A stretch of DNA of 64,000 nt. It comes from Bubalus kerabau (Eukaryota > Chordata > Mammalia > Artiodactyla > Bovidae). The stretch's first letter is position 1. Each line of letters begins with the position of its first letter. The stretch lies in contig NC_073624.1 in the NCBI RefSeq assembly GCF_029407905.1, positions 6,832,501 through 6,896,500 on the forward strand. The letters are read 5' to 3'. The position numbers were made by a program, and so were the translations under genes. The notes under the pieces are model-generated. The model had not been told where the DNA came from, ran no database searches, and saw only the letters and a list, made by a program, of their open reading frames with translations. Shown piece by piece: positions 23,456-35,230 of the stretch.

Positions 23456-25925
23456 GCACATCACCGTTTGTTTTATTAACAGAGAAAAGCCAACAGATGA
23501 CCTGCTTTAAGGAAGACTTGTGGGAAAGGTCACATTTCCAGCACTCTTTCTGGGAACCATGTGACCTGACTTAGCAGGAAGGAACTGTGGACCTAGGGAT
23601 GTTTCAGAGATGGCCTCAAGGTGAGGGCAGGGCGACAGCACAGAGGGATCTGAGCAGGTCTGTTTAAAAGGGCAGAGAGGAGCAGAAACTGGCAGGGGAA
23701 GATGCTGGAGGGCCACAGGCATGTGGAGAGGCAGTGCTACCCAAACAGCTGGTGAAGAAAAGCTGTTCCAAGAGATTGGTCCTGGGGAAGAGAGATGTTA
23801 TTCTAGCCCAAGAAAGATGAAAACGGCAGTGACAAGGCTGGAGAGGTAAAGGGCAAACACAGGTGGCGGAGAAGTTGCAGGATTAGATAACACTTTAATT
23901 ACAGAGAGTTCAAGCAAAAAATGAGTTTGGGGTCACTCTAGGGCATCTTCCTTAGAGTATCTAAGAGATGTTCGCGGTTCTCCTTGGGAATAGGAAGTTG
24001 GGTCAGTTGAGGAAAGAACATTTTTGTCGTTGAGAATGAGTTGGTGACTGCCTAAAAATGTATCTTGTCATCTTTATAGAGATTAATCCATCCACAAGTG
24101 ACACTGTCTAGAGTCTTTATGTGCAAAAGTGACTGTTCTGTTTCACCAGCACCACCACCAAAAGAGGGCTGGAGGCCTTGTCTGCTGTCTCTGTGTGATC
24201 ATTAAAATCATTACCATGTTCATGGCAATTAATAAGTCCTGTAGACCTGACCCAACCCATCCCTCGTGGTCAGGGTTCCAACAGTTTAGAATCCTGGGCA
24301 TTTCTTTCTTCCTTACAGCTTGGCTGTGCATTGTGTCTGACGTTTCTAGGTGTTTTGTTATGGGAGGACTTTTAGACCTTGTGGTATATTGCATGAAATA
24401 GAAGTCTCTCGCTCCCCAAATAAAAAAATATGTTACTCTGAAATCCTAGGATTGAGAGAGGAGCAGTACTAGTCGGAGTCCTGGTAGGAAACAGATGGCA
24501 CGCAGAAACTGAATAATTTCAGGAGCGTTTGTTTCCTTCAGGCATCCGGAAGCTTCTGTTCCAGATATGAAGAGTTGTGATAGAGGAACTAGGATCTGCC
24601 CGGCTGTTGGGAGAACCACAATTGGGATGGTCAGGGAAGCCTCTCCTGGCCATTCAAACTGAAGCCCCTCAGTGAGTGGTTCTCAGGAGCTCATGGGGAA
24701 GCTGCCATGAATCCGTGTCTACTGCAACCACCTCTGGGAGTGTAAAACCTCGCGTTTTCTTCTGCCTTTCAAATCTTTCTTGTGCTTCTCTTTGTAAACT
24801 CTAGTCTGGATTATGCTGGAAAAGGGTTCTGGAAAGGTAGCTTCCAGCTTCTGATCTGCAGAGAACTTAGAAAGAGGGTGTTCACAGTGCTGCTGAGTTG
24901 TCCACAGTGCAGACTGGGACTGTTTACCAAGGGCGAGCAGGGACTGGGGACACCAGTGGAGAAAGCGGCGTCTCCTGGGCTGGCAGCAGAAGGATTGCTA
25001 CCCCTGCGCCTGGAAGGCGGGAGGAGGAAGCTGTTCTGGAGGCTGGAGAGGAGGGATCTCAGCCACTGTAGTGGGGGCACCAGGACGGTAAATTCCTCCT
25101 CTCACCTCTTCCTGCCTCTTCCCAGACAACGGGACCAGAAGCCAGAGGGCAGTGCAGCCTCCTGAGTCCCTGTGGGTGACCCTCCCAGAACAGAGAGTAG
25201 GATGGAGGTGGGTGAGGAGTAAGGTTGGAGAGAAAGCAGAATAATCCACCAGACAAGAGCCTTATGTGTTGTTAACATCTTGGGGTTAAAACATTTTTTT
25301 CAAGGCAAGGAAGGATATGAGCAGAAAATCAAGGGTTAACCCGAAATAAAAGAGGAAGCAGGTACTTGAAAAGATCCCTCAAGGAAACTATCTGAAGAGA
25401 GTTTGGAAAACTGTGGAGAAGAGAATGGTTTGGGGAGTGGGACAGTGTTGGACACAGGAAGGAAGACAGAGAAGATTAGTGTCGGTTTTCTACCAGACAG
25501 CAAGGTCGCTGGTGCAGGCAGGGTGGGGAGTGTGGGTGCAGGCAGGAAGCAGTGCTTGTCCTGAGGTCTCACGTGGACTCTGGGTCATGTCCCCTGAAAC
25601 AAAAAAGGCTTAATTCTGGACCTCACCAGTGCGCCTCCTTAGCCCTCCTGAAACCATTCAGGAGGTTAGGAAAAGGGGAGAAAACCAGGAAAGGGGAGAA
25701 TTGGGGAGGGAGGTAGCATTAGTAAACTTTTCAGTTGTGTGGCTTGCTTCCTTTTAAAGGATCTCATTTTCTTTACCACATGTATACTCATTCAAACGAG
25801 GAAATTCAGATGTTTATCACTGTTAATCACGACGCGGTAAAACTGATTACGCTGACGGCTTTGCTTCTTTTAAATGGTGGGACGGTATTGGATCGATGTG
25901 TTAGCAGCTTGCCTGCCTGCCCACT
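23456..25925. other. Intronic stretch without recognised features
   Basis: Purine-rich at 23560-23960 and 25300-25720. Frames at 24782-25165 and on the minus strand nearby have no recognised domain. No repeat family named. Confidence 0.4.
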
Positions 25926-26098
25926 GCCTGCTAAGTCACTTCAGTTGTGTCCAACTCTTTGCAATGCCACGGACTGTAGCCCGCCAGGCTCCTCTGTCGA
26001 TGGGATTCTCCAGGCAAGAGTACTGGAGTGGGTTGCCATTTCCTTCTCCAGGGGATCTTCCCGACCCAGGCGTTGAACCCGTATCTCTTGCGTCTCTG
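25926..26098 (-). mobile_element. Bov-tA SINE, antisense, truncated head
   Basis: gctaagtcacttcagttgtg through gagtgggttgccatttcctt to gatcttcccgacccaggcgt is a Bov-tA in reverse that stops within the tRNA-like part. Confidence 0.87.
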
Positions 26099-26594
26099 CA
26101 TTTATCACTAGCGATTAGTAGCTTATTTGTATGCTAATGCGGAAACTAAAATATTCTGGGTTTACATTTTCAATTGCTAGTACACTGGGGAGTGATTTTT
26201 TTCCCCTTCATCTAGTCCAGAAACCACAATTATAATAGTAGGGAGGATGACATCGTTATACAGGACAGGAGACCTCCAAGTAAGGCCAAGAGCAGACCTC
26301 TGAAGGAACCGCACGCACACCTGTCTCCCTCTCTGGAGATGGGATTTTCCAAGGAGCCTGGCAGCCAGGGGTGGGGAGTGCTGATGCTAAGGGTTCTATG
26401 CTTTCTAGCAGTGCTTATTTAGGAAAAATTTGGAGCAAGTGGAAACATTGTTTATATATTCAGTTTTCAGAAGCCTGATTTTATTTGCAGAACGATTAAT
26501 TAAACTACATGTAAGGTATTTATTTATGGAGAGATTATGTCTCAAGGAAGCTTTCCATTAAACTGCCAGATTTAGTCTTTTTGTTCGGTTTAAG

Positions 26595-26670
26595 CCATGC
26601 ATACTCAGACAGTTGTGTCTCTCTTGTGACCCCATGGACTGTAGCTGGCCAGCTCCTCTGTCCACAGCCT
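26595..26670 (-). mobile_element. Bov-A SINE fragment, antisense
   Basis: Short piece (cagacagttgtgtctctctt, gaccccatggactgtagctg) of a Bov-A monomer. Confidence 0.65.
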
Positions 26671-26929
26671 TTCAGCTGCCTTTTATTATCACTCTGAGAG
26701 CCAGGGTAGAAGAACACCACAAACAGGAAGGATAACCTGTGTGGACAGAAGCGATCCTGATCATCTTAACCCCTACCCAGGTGGCTTATCTCCTATGAGA
26801 GGGAAGCAGAGACGGTGGAGGCCCCCGCTCTCCAGGCCGGCCTGTGACTGGACAGCACAGTTGCCACTGACCTCATCTTCCGTCCTCTGGTCTGAGGTGC
26901 TGAGAACATGGCCTGAAGGGCAAACTGCC

Positions 26930-27060
26930 CGGCCAGCCTTGTGAACTCTGGGCTTCAGTTTCCTCTCCTGGAAGATGAGGATACTGGTTTTGTGAGGATT
27001 CGATGAGTTGGTGCTTGTAAAGTGCTGGTACAGTGTCAGGCACTGCAGCAGACCCTCCAG
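26930..27060 (+). mobile_element. MIR SINE fragment, sense
   Basis: gggcttcagtttcctctcct, gtgaggattcgatgagttgg and gctggtacagtgtcaggcac follow the 3' half of MIR. Confidence 0.7.
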
Positions 27061-29172
27061 TACGAGTTACCTGGTGCCCAGCAGATCCGCTGCAACACAG
27101 AGAATAGCAGTCTAGGAGGCTGAGAAGCGGTTTCCTTTAGATGCTGAGGTTATTTGTACTTGAACGTTTAAGGGTGACTTTGGGTCATGTGATCATATCA
27201 TCAAACTTAATATCCAAGTAGTAGACTCTTGTCTAGCTGTTTAGACTTAAGATATTTCAGGAAGAAGTGGCTCAAGCTTTTCAGAGTTTGGAGTTACCTG
27301 ATCATCTTCAGCTCTGATCCCTGTTCGCTTTCTGCAGTCTCCTCACAGCCCTCATGTGGACTTGAGTTGGGTTTTCCCCCTGGAACTGGAGAATTTTACA
27401 GGCAGAGTCTTAAGCGTCATCTAGCTTTAGACCCGTCATATTCTGCCTTCCCTCCCTGCCCTCCTCTCATAGTCAGTGCCCCTCTGCCGCCACTGTACGG
27501 GAGCTGTAGCCTGGTTCTCCAAGGCTTACAGAACGCCTGCCGTGTGCTCCGTACTGCTTTCATGACAGGAGGACCACAGCAAGGCGCCACGTCTCTGCCC
27601 TTGGAAGTTTGCGTGCTGTTGGGGTGGGGGCTGTGTGTCTGTGTTGTTGGGAATGAACATGCTAGGAAACTAGCATGGGAATCAGGAAGGCCCAGGTGAG
27701 CGTGTGGAGGGAGCTGTTCTTTAATAGGCTGGCCAGGGGAAGGCCAAACCGGTTAGGGAATGTTTGTCCAGAGGCTGGGGAGGAAGTAAAGGGGCCAGCC
27801 GGTGCCTGGAGGAAGAGCTAATAAGTTTCCGTGTGGAAAGGCTGGTGGCCTGTCCCAGAAGCAAGGAGACGACAACAGAACTAGAGCAGAGAGTGGCAGA
27901 GGAGGAGGTCAGAGAGGTTATGAGGTGGCGGCAGCCCTCCCAGGCCAGCTCCACTTGGGATGGGATGGGGAGCTACTGCAGGGCTTGGACATGAGGAATC
28001 GACTTAACCTTTAAAAAGCACCACGGCCTTTCCTGCTGGCAACTCCTTTTTCAGCTCCCCTGAGAGGGAATTTAAAAGGTAGGAAAACTTTGTAGGAAAA
28101 CTTTGTCTTAACCTACCCATGTGTGTTTTGTAATTTCTGTTTTGAATAATCTATTTTAAAATCCTTTGGAGCAGTTTGGCCTTGTCTTCTTCATCTCTGA
28201 CTCTGAGAAGGAGACAGGCCCAGGTGAAAGGCAAAATAAAATCAGCTCTTGATTAATTGTGTAAGACTATTACATTACATGAGAATTACATTGACTAAGG
28301 CAATGCAGCGTTGACCGAGGCAGATGACTTTGGGAAGAGTCTAGGTCCTAAGCTCGGTGGAGTCTAATTTTCCTCTGTATCTTTTGCTGCCCTCCTGTGT
28401 GACTTGTTTGAATCCCCTCCTTCATAGGAATGGCCATAGTAACTTTGTGAACACTGTATTGGCGAGTCAGAAACCACATGGGGGTCAGAGATGCTAAAAC
28501 TTCTTGCACACCTCCAGAAAAATCTAGAAGAATCATCACTGAAACTTGGCTGATGCTGCCTAGTCCATTTGCATGGGAATTGAGGATGGGGGCACGGGGT
28601 AGGGGGGTGGGGGCGGGTCTTGGACATATTTAAGTGTCAAGAAGAGGTTAACCCCCTAAGATTTTATGTCTGGATGAAGCAGTAAGGCACCCATGCGGTG
28701 ATAAGAGTTGAGTGTCCTGGGGTCACCCAGCATCACAGGTTGTTGGTAGTTATAGTAAACCTTCAAGATCATGCATTAGGATATACGAAGCTGACTTCTG
28801 TTTTAAGTTGGGGAGGGAGTAGGCCAGGGGAGTGACTGCCTCGTCATTATGTGAGGCTCTTACGTGATGTTCAGTGATCAGTCTAATAACATATGGAACA
28901 AACTAAATGAATGTGTTTTTTTCTCACCTCTCCCCCACCATAACCGGAAGACTTATTCTAAAATAGCTGGATATTTTATTGACAATAATAATATAGCCCC
29001 ATATTTTAACCCAGTTGAATGGGGCTCCTTTGTTTAAGAGTGAGGTCTTTACTGTAGTGAAGTGTACTGTAGTTTGTGTTTACCCAGAGTGTTTTCTTTT
29101 CCTACTACCACAGACTTTGGCCTCACACTTATGGCCATTTCTCTGTGTATTTGCGTCTTTAGAAACGGATAG
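27061..29172. other. Intronic stretch before the TCF20 exon, no features recognised
   Basis: Frames at 27229-27699 and 27764-27994 have no known domain. No repeat family could be named. I see no upstream alternative exon that I can support. Confidence 0.4.
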
Positions 29173-29183
29173 GATAAGAAATA

Positions 29184-29380
29184 GGAAAGTGAAAGTCACT
29201 CAGTAGTGTCAGACTCTTTGCAACCCCATGAACTATACGGTCCATGGAATTCTCCAGGCCAGAATACTGGAGTGGGTAGCCTTTCCCTTCTCCAGGGGAT
29301 CTTCCCAACCCAGGGATTGAACCCAGGTCTCCCACATTGCAGGCAGATTGTTTACCAGGCTGAGCCATAAGGGAAGCCCA
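29184..29380 (-). mobile_element. Bov-tA SINE, antisense, 11-bp target-site duplication, 135 bp before the TCF20 acceptor
   Basis: A complete Bov-tA in reverse (gaaagtgaaagtcactcagt through gggattgaacccaggtctcc to gccataagggaagccca) flanked by perfect gataagaaata at 29173-29183 and 29381-29391. It ends 135 bp upstream of the exon start and therefore lies close to the branch-point region. Confidence 0.96.
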
Positions 29381-29490
29381 GATAAGAAATAAAGAAGATA
29401 TAATTAACTTCACCTGGGCATCTGAATTTCCGTGTCCTCTCCGTCTCTAAACTTGGCTTTGTTTGTCCTGGGGAGATGTGTGTCTAATGC

Positions 29491-29551
29491 TCCTCTTTTC
29501 TCCTTCTGGTTCCAGGAGGGCTGCTGGCCTGCTGCTGCGCTGCTGAGCAGT
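29491..29551 (+). promoter_or_regulatory. TCF20: Splice acceptor and 36-nt 5' UTR of the TCF20 coding exon
   Basis: A pyrimidine-rich stretch (about 29490-29513) ends in TTCCAG at 29515, giving an exon start at 29516. The AG is followed directly by GAG, making a CAGGAG (NAGNAG-like) tandem acceptor, although GAG is a poor acceptor. The 36 exonic bases before the ATG are in frame and hold no in-frame stop, so the start is set by protein family identity rather than by an upstream stop. Confidence 0.85.
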
Positions 29552-30490
29552 ATGCAGTCCTTCCGAGAGCAAAGCAGTTACCACGGGAACCAGCAGAGCT
29601 ACCCCCAGGAGGTGCACGGCTCATCCCGGATAGAGGAGTTTAGCCCTCGCCAGGCCCAGATGTTCCAGAATTTTGGGGGTGCTGGTGGTGGCAGTGGCGG
29701 CAGCGGCGGCAGCAGCGGTGGTGGACGACGAGCAGCGGCGGCGGCGGCGGCCGCGATGGCCAGCGAGACCTCCAGCCATCAGGGCTACCAGGGCTTCAGG
29801 AAGGAGGCTGGAGACTTTTACTACATGGCAGGCAACAAGGACCCTGTGGCCACAGGAACCCCGCAGCCTCCTCCGCGAAGGCCTTCCGGGCCGGTGCAGA
29901 GCTACGGACCCCCCCAGGGGAGCAGCTTTGGCAATCAGTATGGCAGTGAGGGTCACGTGGGCCAGTTTCAAGCACAGCACTCTGCCCTTGGCAGCGTGTC
30001 TCATTACTCGCAGGATTACACGGGGCCGTTCTCTCCGGGGAGCGCTCAGTACCAGCAGCAGCCTTCCAGCCAGCAGCAGCAGCAGCAGCAGCAAGTGCAG
30101 CAGCTGCGGCAGCAGCTCTACCAGTCCCATCAGCCCCTGCCGCAGGCCGCCAGCCAGCCGGCGTCCGGCGCCTCGCACCTGCAGCCCATGCAGCGGCCCT
30201 CAACTCTGCCGGCCTCGGCTGCCGGCTACCAGCTGAGAGTGGGGCAGTTCGGCCAGCACTACCAGTCTTCTGCCACCGCCGCCTCCTCCTCCTTCCCATC
30301 ACCACAGCGTTTCAGCCAGTCTGGGCAGAGCTATGACGGCAGTTACAGTGTGAACGCCGGATCACAGTACGAAGGGCATAACGTGGGCTCCAACGCACAG
30401 GCTTATGGAACACAATCCAATTACAGCTATCAGCCTCAATCTATGAAGAATTTCGAACAGGCCAAGATTCCACCAGGGACCCAGCAGGGG

Positions 30491-30528
<38 letters not shown>

Positions 30529-33500
30529 GCAGCAGCACCCCCCTCAGCACGTGATGCAGTATTCCAACGCTGCCACCAAGCTGCCCCTGCAAAGCCAGGT
30601 CGGGCAGTACAGCCAGCCCGAGGTTCCCGTGAGGTCCCCCATGCAGTTTCACCAGAACTTCAGCCCCATCTCTAACCCTTCCCCAGCTGCCTCCGTGGTT
30701 CAGTCTCCAAGCTGTAGCTCTACCCCGTCTCCTCTCACGCAGAGTGGGGAGAACCTCCAGTGTGGGCAAGGCAATGTGCCAATGGGCTCCAGAAACAGAA
30801 TCCTGCAGTTAATGCCTCAGCTCAGCCCAACCCCGTCGATGATGCCCAGTCCCAACTCTCACGCTGCGGGCTTCAAAGGGTTTGGGCTGGAAGGGGTGCC
30901 TGAAAAGCGGCTGACTGATCCCGGCTTGAGTAGTTTGAGTGCCCTGAGTACGCAGGTGGCCAACCTTCCTAATACGGTTCAGCACATGCTACTTTCTGAC
31001 GCCCTGACCCCTCAGAAGAAGACCTCCAAGAGGCCTTCCTCGTCATCCAAGAAAACAGACAGCTGCCCAAACTCGGAAGGCTCCTCACAGGCCGAAGAGC
31101 AACTGAAGTCCCCGATGGCGGAGTCGCTGGATGGAGGCTGCTCCAGCAGTTCTGAGGACCAAGGCGAGAGGGTGAGGCAGCTGAGTGGCCAGAGCACGAG
31201 CTCGGACACCACCTACAAGGGCGGGGCCTCGGAAAAGGCAGGCTCCTCACCAGCACAGGGTGCTCAGAACGAAGCCCCCCGACTCAGCACCAGTCCTGCA
31301 GCCCGAGAAGAGACCGCCTCGCCGGGTGCCAAGGACACACCACTGTCATCTGAGGGCAACCCAAAAGTCAACGAGAAGACAGTCGGGGTGATTGTCTCCC
31401 GGGAAGCTATGGCAGGCCGGGTGGAAAAGCCTGGTGGGCAGGACAAAGGCTCCCAGGAAGAGGATCCTGCAGCCACACAGAGGCCACCCAGCACCGGGGG
31501 GGCAAAGGAAACCAGCCACGCATCACTTCCACAGCCAGAGCCTCCGGGAGGAGGCAGTAAAGGAAACAAGAGTGGAGACAGTAACTCCAACCACAATGGG
31601 GAAGGGAATGGCCAGAGTGGGCACCCCGCAGGGGGCTCTGGTTTCACAGGCAGGACTGAGCCCAGCAAATCTCCCGGAAGCCTGCGCTATAGTTACAAAG
31701 ACAGTTTTGGGTCAGCTGTGCCGAGAAACATTAGCAGCTTTGCTCAGTATCCTACAGGACAAGATAAAGCGGACTTCACCAGCCACGGGGAGCGAAAGGG
31801 TAGAAATGAAAAGTTCCCCAGCCTCCTGCAGGAGGTGCTTCAGGGTTACCACCACCACCCCGACAGGAGGTACTCCCGGAGTTCTCAGGAGCACCAGGCC
31901 ATGGCTGGCAGCCTCGAAGGAGCCACAAGGCCTAATGTCTTAGTGAGTCAGACCAATGAGTTAGCTAGCAGGGGCCTTCTGAACAAAAGCATTGGGTCCC
32001 TGTTAGAAAACCCCCACTGGGGCCCCTGGGAAAGAAAGTCAAGTGGCACAGCTCCTGAGATGAAACAGATCAATTTGGCCGACTACCCAATTCCCAGAAA
32101 GTTTGAAATAGAGCCTCCATCATCAGCCCATGAGCCCGGGGGTTCCCTCTCTGAGAGAAGATCAGTCATCTGTGACATTTCTCCACTAAGACAGATTGTC
32201 AGAGACCCGGGGGCTCACTCGCTAGGACACATGGGCGCTGATACCAGACTTGGGAGGAATGAGCGTCTCAATCCCAGTTTAAGTCAGTCGGTCATTCTTC
32301 CAGGTGGGCTGGTGTCCATGGAAACAAAGCTGAAATCCCAGAGTGGGCAGATAAAAGAGGAAGACTTTGAACAGTCCAAGTCCCAAGCTAGTTTCAACAA
32401 CAAGAAATCGGGAGACCACTGCCACCCTGCTAGCATCAAGCACGAGTCTTACCGAGGCAACGCCAGCCCCGGAGCGGCGACCCACGATTCCATCTCAGAC
32501 TACGGCCCGCAGGACAGCAGACCCACACCAATGCGGCGAGTCCCCGGCAGAGTTGGTGGTCGGGAGGGCATGAGGGGTCGGTCCCCTTCTCAGTATCATG
32601 ACTTTTCAGAAAAGTTGAAGATGTCCCCTGGGAGGAGCAGAGGCCCAGGGGGCGACCCTCATCACATGAGCCCACACATGACCTTCTCCGAGAGGGCCAA
32701 CAGGAGTTCTTTGCACGCTCCCTTTTCTGCCAATTCGGAAAGCCTGGCCTCTGCTTATCACACAAACACGCGTGCTCATGCTTATGGGGACCCCAGTGCA
32801 GGTTTGAATTCCCAGCTCCATTACAAGAGACAGATGTACCAACAGCAGCAAGAGGAATATAAGGACTGGGGTGGCAGTTCTGCTCAGGGAGTGATCGCTG
32901 CGGCTCAGCACAGGCAGGAGGGACCCCGAAAGAGTCCACGGCAGCAGCAGTTTCTCGACCGAGTCCGGAGCCCCCTGAAGAATGACAAAGATGGCATGAT
33001 GTATGGCCCACCGATGGGGACGTACCACGACCCCAGCGGTCAGGACGGTGGGCGCTGTCTCATGTCTAGTGATGGTCTTTCTAACAAAGGCATTGAACTG
33101 AAGCACAGCTCCCAGAAGTTACAGCAAGAATCTTGTTGGGATCTCTCTCGGCAGACTTCTCCAGCCAAAAGCAGCGGCCCCCCAGGAATGTCCAATCAGA
33201 AAAGGTATGGACCACCCCACGAGACCGACGGACACGGGCTCGCAGAGTCTACGCAGTCATCCAAACCGAGTAACGTTATGCTGAGACTTCCAGGTCAAGA
33301 GGATCATTCTTCTCAAAACCCCTTAATCATGAGGAGGCGTGTCCGTTCTTTTATCTCTCCCATTCCCAGTAAGAGACAGTCACAGGACGTGAAGAACAGT
33401 AACACTGAAGATAAAGGGCGCCTCCTTCACCCATCAAAAGAAGGCACTGACAAAGCGTACAATTCCTATGCCCATCTCTCTCACAGTCAGGAGATCAAGT

Positions 33501-35224
33501 CCATCCCTAAGAGGGAGTCCTCCAAGGACCTTCCAAGTCCAGATAGTAGGAACTGCCCTGCGGTCACCCTTACAAGTCCTGCTAAGACCAAAATCCTGCC
33601 CCCGAGGAAAGGCCGGGGGTTGAAACTGGAAGCTATCGTCCAGAAGATCACATCCCCAAACATTAGGAGGAGTGCGTCCTCGAACAGCGCAGAGGCCGGG
33701 GGAGACACGGTTACTCTTGACGACATCCTGTCTTTGAAAAGCGGCCCTCCGGAAGGTGGGAGCGGTGCTGTTCCAGACGCTGAGCTGGAGAAGAGAAAAG
33801 GCGAGGTGATAGCTGAGCTGGCCTGTCCCACAAGCCAGGAGCTGAGCGGAGAAAAGCCTCTGGCCCGGTCTTCGGAGGAGTGGCGCGGTGGTGGGGATGA
33901 CAAGGTGAAGACGGAGACGCACCCTGACACGGTCGCCGCTGGGAAGGAGCCCCCTGGTGCCATGGCATCCGCAACCTCACAGAAGCCTGGGAGTAACCAA
34001 GGGAGACCAGACGGGTCCCTGGGCGGGACAGCACCTTTAATCTTTCCTGACTCAAAGAGTGTACCTCCTGTGGGCACATTGGCTCCCGAGGCAAACCCCA
34101 AGGCTGAAGAGAAAGAGAGCGATGCTGTGACGATTTCCCCCAAACAGGAGGGCTTCCCCCCGAAGGGTTACTTCCCCTCAGGAAAGAAAAAAGGGAGACC
34201 CATTGGTAGCGTGAATAAGCAGAAGAAACAACAGCAGCCCCCGCCGCCACCCCCTCAACCCCCTCAGATACCAGAGGGTTCTGCCGATGGAGAGCCAAAG
34301 CCAAAAAAGCAGAGGCAGCGGAGGGAGCGAAGGAAGCCTGGGGCGCAGCCCAGGAAGCGGAAAACCAAACAGGCCGTTCCCATCGTAGAACCCCAAGAAC
34401 CGGAGATCAAGCTGAAGTACGCCACCCAGCCCCTGGATAAAACCGATGCCAAGAACAAGTCTTTTTTCCCTTATATCCACGTAGTGAATAAGTGTGAACT
34501 TGGAGCCGTGTGTACAATCATCAATGCCGAGGAGGAGGAGCAGACCAAATTGGTGAGGGGGCGGAAGGGCCAGCGGTCCCTGACGCCTCCGCCCAGCAGC
34601 ACCGAGAGCAAGGTTCTCCCAGCCTCGTCCTTCGTGCTGCAGGGCCCCGTGGTGACAGAGTCTTCTGTGATGGGGCACCTGGTTTGCTGTCTGTGCGGCA
34701 AGTGGGCCAGTTACCGGAACATGGGCGACCTCTTTGGACCCTTTTACCCCCAAGATTATGCAGCCACTCTCCCCAAGAATCCACCTCCCAAGAGGGCTGC
34801 GGAAACGCAGAGCAAGGTGAAGGTCCGGCACAAAAGTGCTTCGAACGGCTCCAAGACGGACACTGAGGAGGAGGAAGAGCAGCAGCAGCAGAAGGAGCAG
34901 AGGAGCCTGGCCGCGCACCCCAGGTTTAAGCGGCGACACCGCTCGGAAGACTGTGCCGGAGGCCCCCGGTCCCTGTCCAGGGGGCTCCCTTGTAAAAAAG
35001 CCACCACCGAGGGCAGCAGCGAAAAGACTGTTTTGGACTCAAAGCCCTCCGTGCCCACCACTTCAGAAGGTGGCCCCGAGTTGGAGTTACAAATCCCTGA
35101 ACTACCTCTCGACAGCAATGAATTTTGGGTCCACGAGGGTTGTATTCTCTGGGCCAATGGAATCTACCTGGTCTGTGGCCGGCTCTATGGCCTGCAGGAA
35201 GCGCTGGAAATAGCCAGAGAGATG
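29552..35224 (+). CDS. TCF20: TCF20 (transcription factor 20 / SPBP), large coding exon, partial at the 3' end
   Basis: Nuclear transcriptional co-regulator and chromatin-binding protein, paralogous to RAI1. In the literature it co-activates factors such as ETS1, JUN and SP1, and loss of one human copy causes a neurodevelopmental disorder. The 1891 codons here begin MQSFREQSSYHG, the recognised TCF20 N terminus. Visible in order: Gly/Ser tract (residues 42-58), Ala8 (61-68), Q8 (174-181), Q15 (314-328), a long low-complexity Ser/Pro/Gln-rich body, an AT-hook GRP core (1548-1550), a polyproline run (about 1562-1572), a basic NLS-like block (1583-1607), and the first half of an ePHD finger with CCLC at 1712-1715 and HEGC at 1861-1864. 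The start was chosen by family identity; position -3 is A. The frame stays open upstream only because it reads back into intron. The exon ends at codon 1891 (Met) before GTGAGT. The family is about 1960 residues, so roughly 70 residues are encoded elsewhere. I see no frameshift or internal stop. Confidence 0.97.
29675..29755 (+). repeat. TCF20: Gly/Ser and polyalanine coding repeats in TCF20
   Basis: A GGN/AGC-rich stretch encodes Gly/Ser at residues 42-58, followed by Arg-Arg and eight alanines (61-68; GCA, five GCG, GCC, GCG). It is very GC-rich and CpG-dense. Tracts of this kind occur in TCF20 and are length-variable in many nuclear regulators. Confidence 0.85.
30071..30094 (+). repeat. 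TCF20: First glutamine tract of TCF20 (7 CAG + CAA)
   Basis: Seven CAG codons followed by one CAA encode Gln 174-181, within a wider Gln-rich stretch that continues VQQLRQQLYQ. Only the terminal codon departs from a pure CAG run. Confidence 0.95.
30491..30535 (+). repeat. TCF20: Second glutamine tract of TCF20 (6 CAG, CAA, 8 CAG)
   Basis: Fifteen consecutive glutamine codons (residues 314-328) with a single CAA interruption at 30509-30511, followed by HPPQH. It is the longest trinucleotide run in the window and an obvious candidate for length variation between animals. Confidence 0.95.
34178..34372 (+). other. TCF20: AT-hook, polyproline and basic NLS region of TCF20
   Basis: GKKKGRPIGS, with its GRP core at residues 1548-1550, is an AT-hook-type minor-groove binding motif. 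It is followed by a Gln/Pro run (about 1559-1572) and a Lys/Arg-rich block from residue 1583 to about 1607 containing KPKKQRQRRERRK and PRKRK, which resembles paired nuclear localisation signals. In SPBP/TCF20 this region is described as DNA- and nucleosome-binding. Confidence 0.85.
34664..35224 (+). other. TCF20: First half of the ePHD/ADD-like zinc finger of TCF20
   Basis: VCCLCGKWASYRNMGDLFGPFYP (residues 1711 onward) is the pre-PHD zinc-knuckle sequence shared by TCF20 and RAI1. It is separated by an acidic Glu/Gln linker from FWVHEGCILWANGIY, where His1861 and Cys1864 are likely zinc ligands. The exon ends in ALEIAREM, so the Cys/His-rich remainder of the finger must be on later exons not found here. 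This half alone would not fold into a complete ePHD. Confidence 0.88.
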
Positions 35225-35230
35225 GTGAGT
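35225..35230 (+). promoter_or_regulatory. TCF20: Splice donor of the TCF20 coding exon
   Basis: The sequence ATG|GTGAGT matches a strong U2 donor and falls exactly where ePHD homology stops. Past this point the translated frame becomes low-complexity and unrelated to the zinc finger, with a stop at 35363. Coding phase at the junction is 0. Confidence 0.93.

Larger units (their letters stand above)
1..29515 (+). other. TCF20: TCF20 first intron, 3' part (no host exon recognised)
   Basis: Everything upstream of the exon acceptor at 29515 looks intronic. It is interspersed repeats separated by AT-rich DNA without long non-repeat reading frames. In mammals the big TCF20 coding exon follows a non-coding first exon, which I could not identify here. 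No CpG-island promoter is visible in this half. That this belongs to TCF20 intron 1 is an inference from gene structure. Confidence 0.75.

Noticed and set aside
29432..29551. Upstream Met at 29432 as the TCF20 start
   Set aside because: The 40 extra codons are encoded by intron and polypyrimidine tract. The acceptor at 29515 and family identity both place the start at 29552.
29621..35157. Long alternative-frame and antisense open frames inside the TCF20 exon (for example minus 34939-34178, minus 34143-33487, plus 29673-30236)
   Set aside because: They overlap a well-supported coding frame in GC-rich, repeat-rich sequence. Their products are compositionally biased shadows with no domain.
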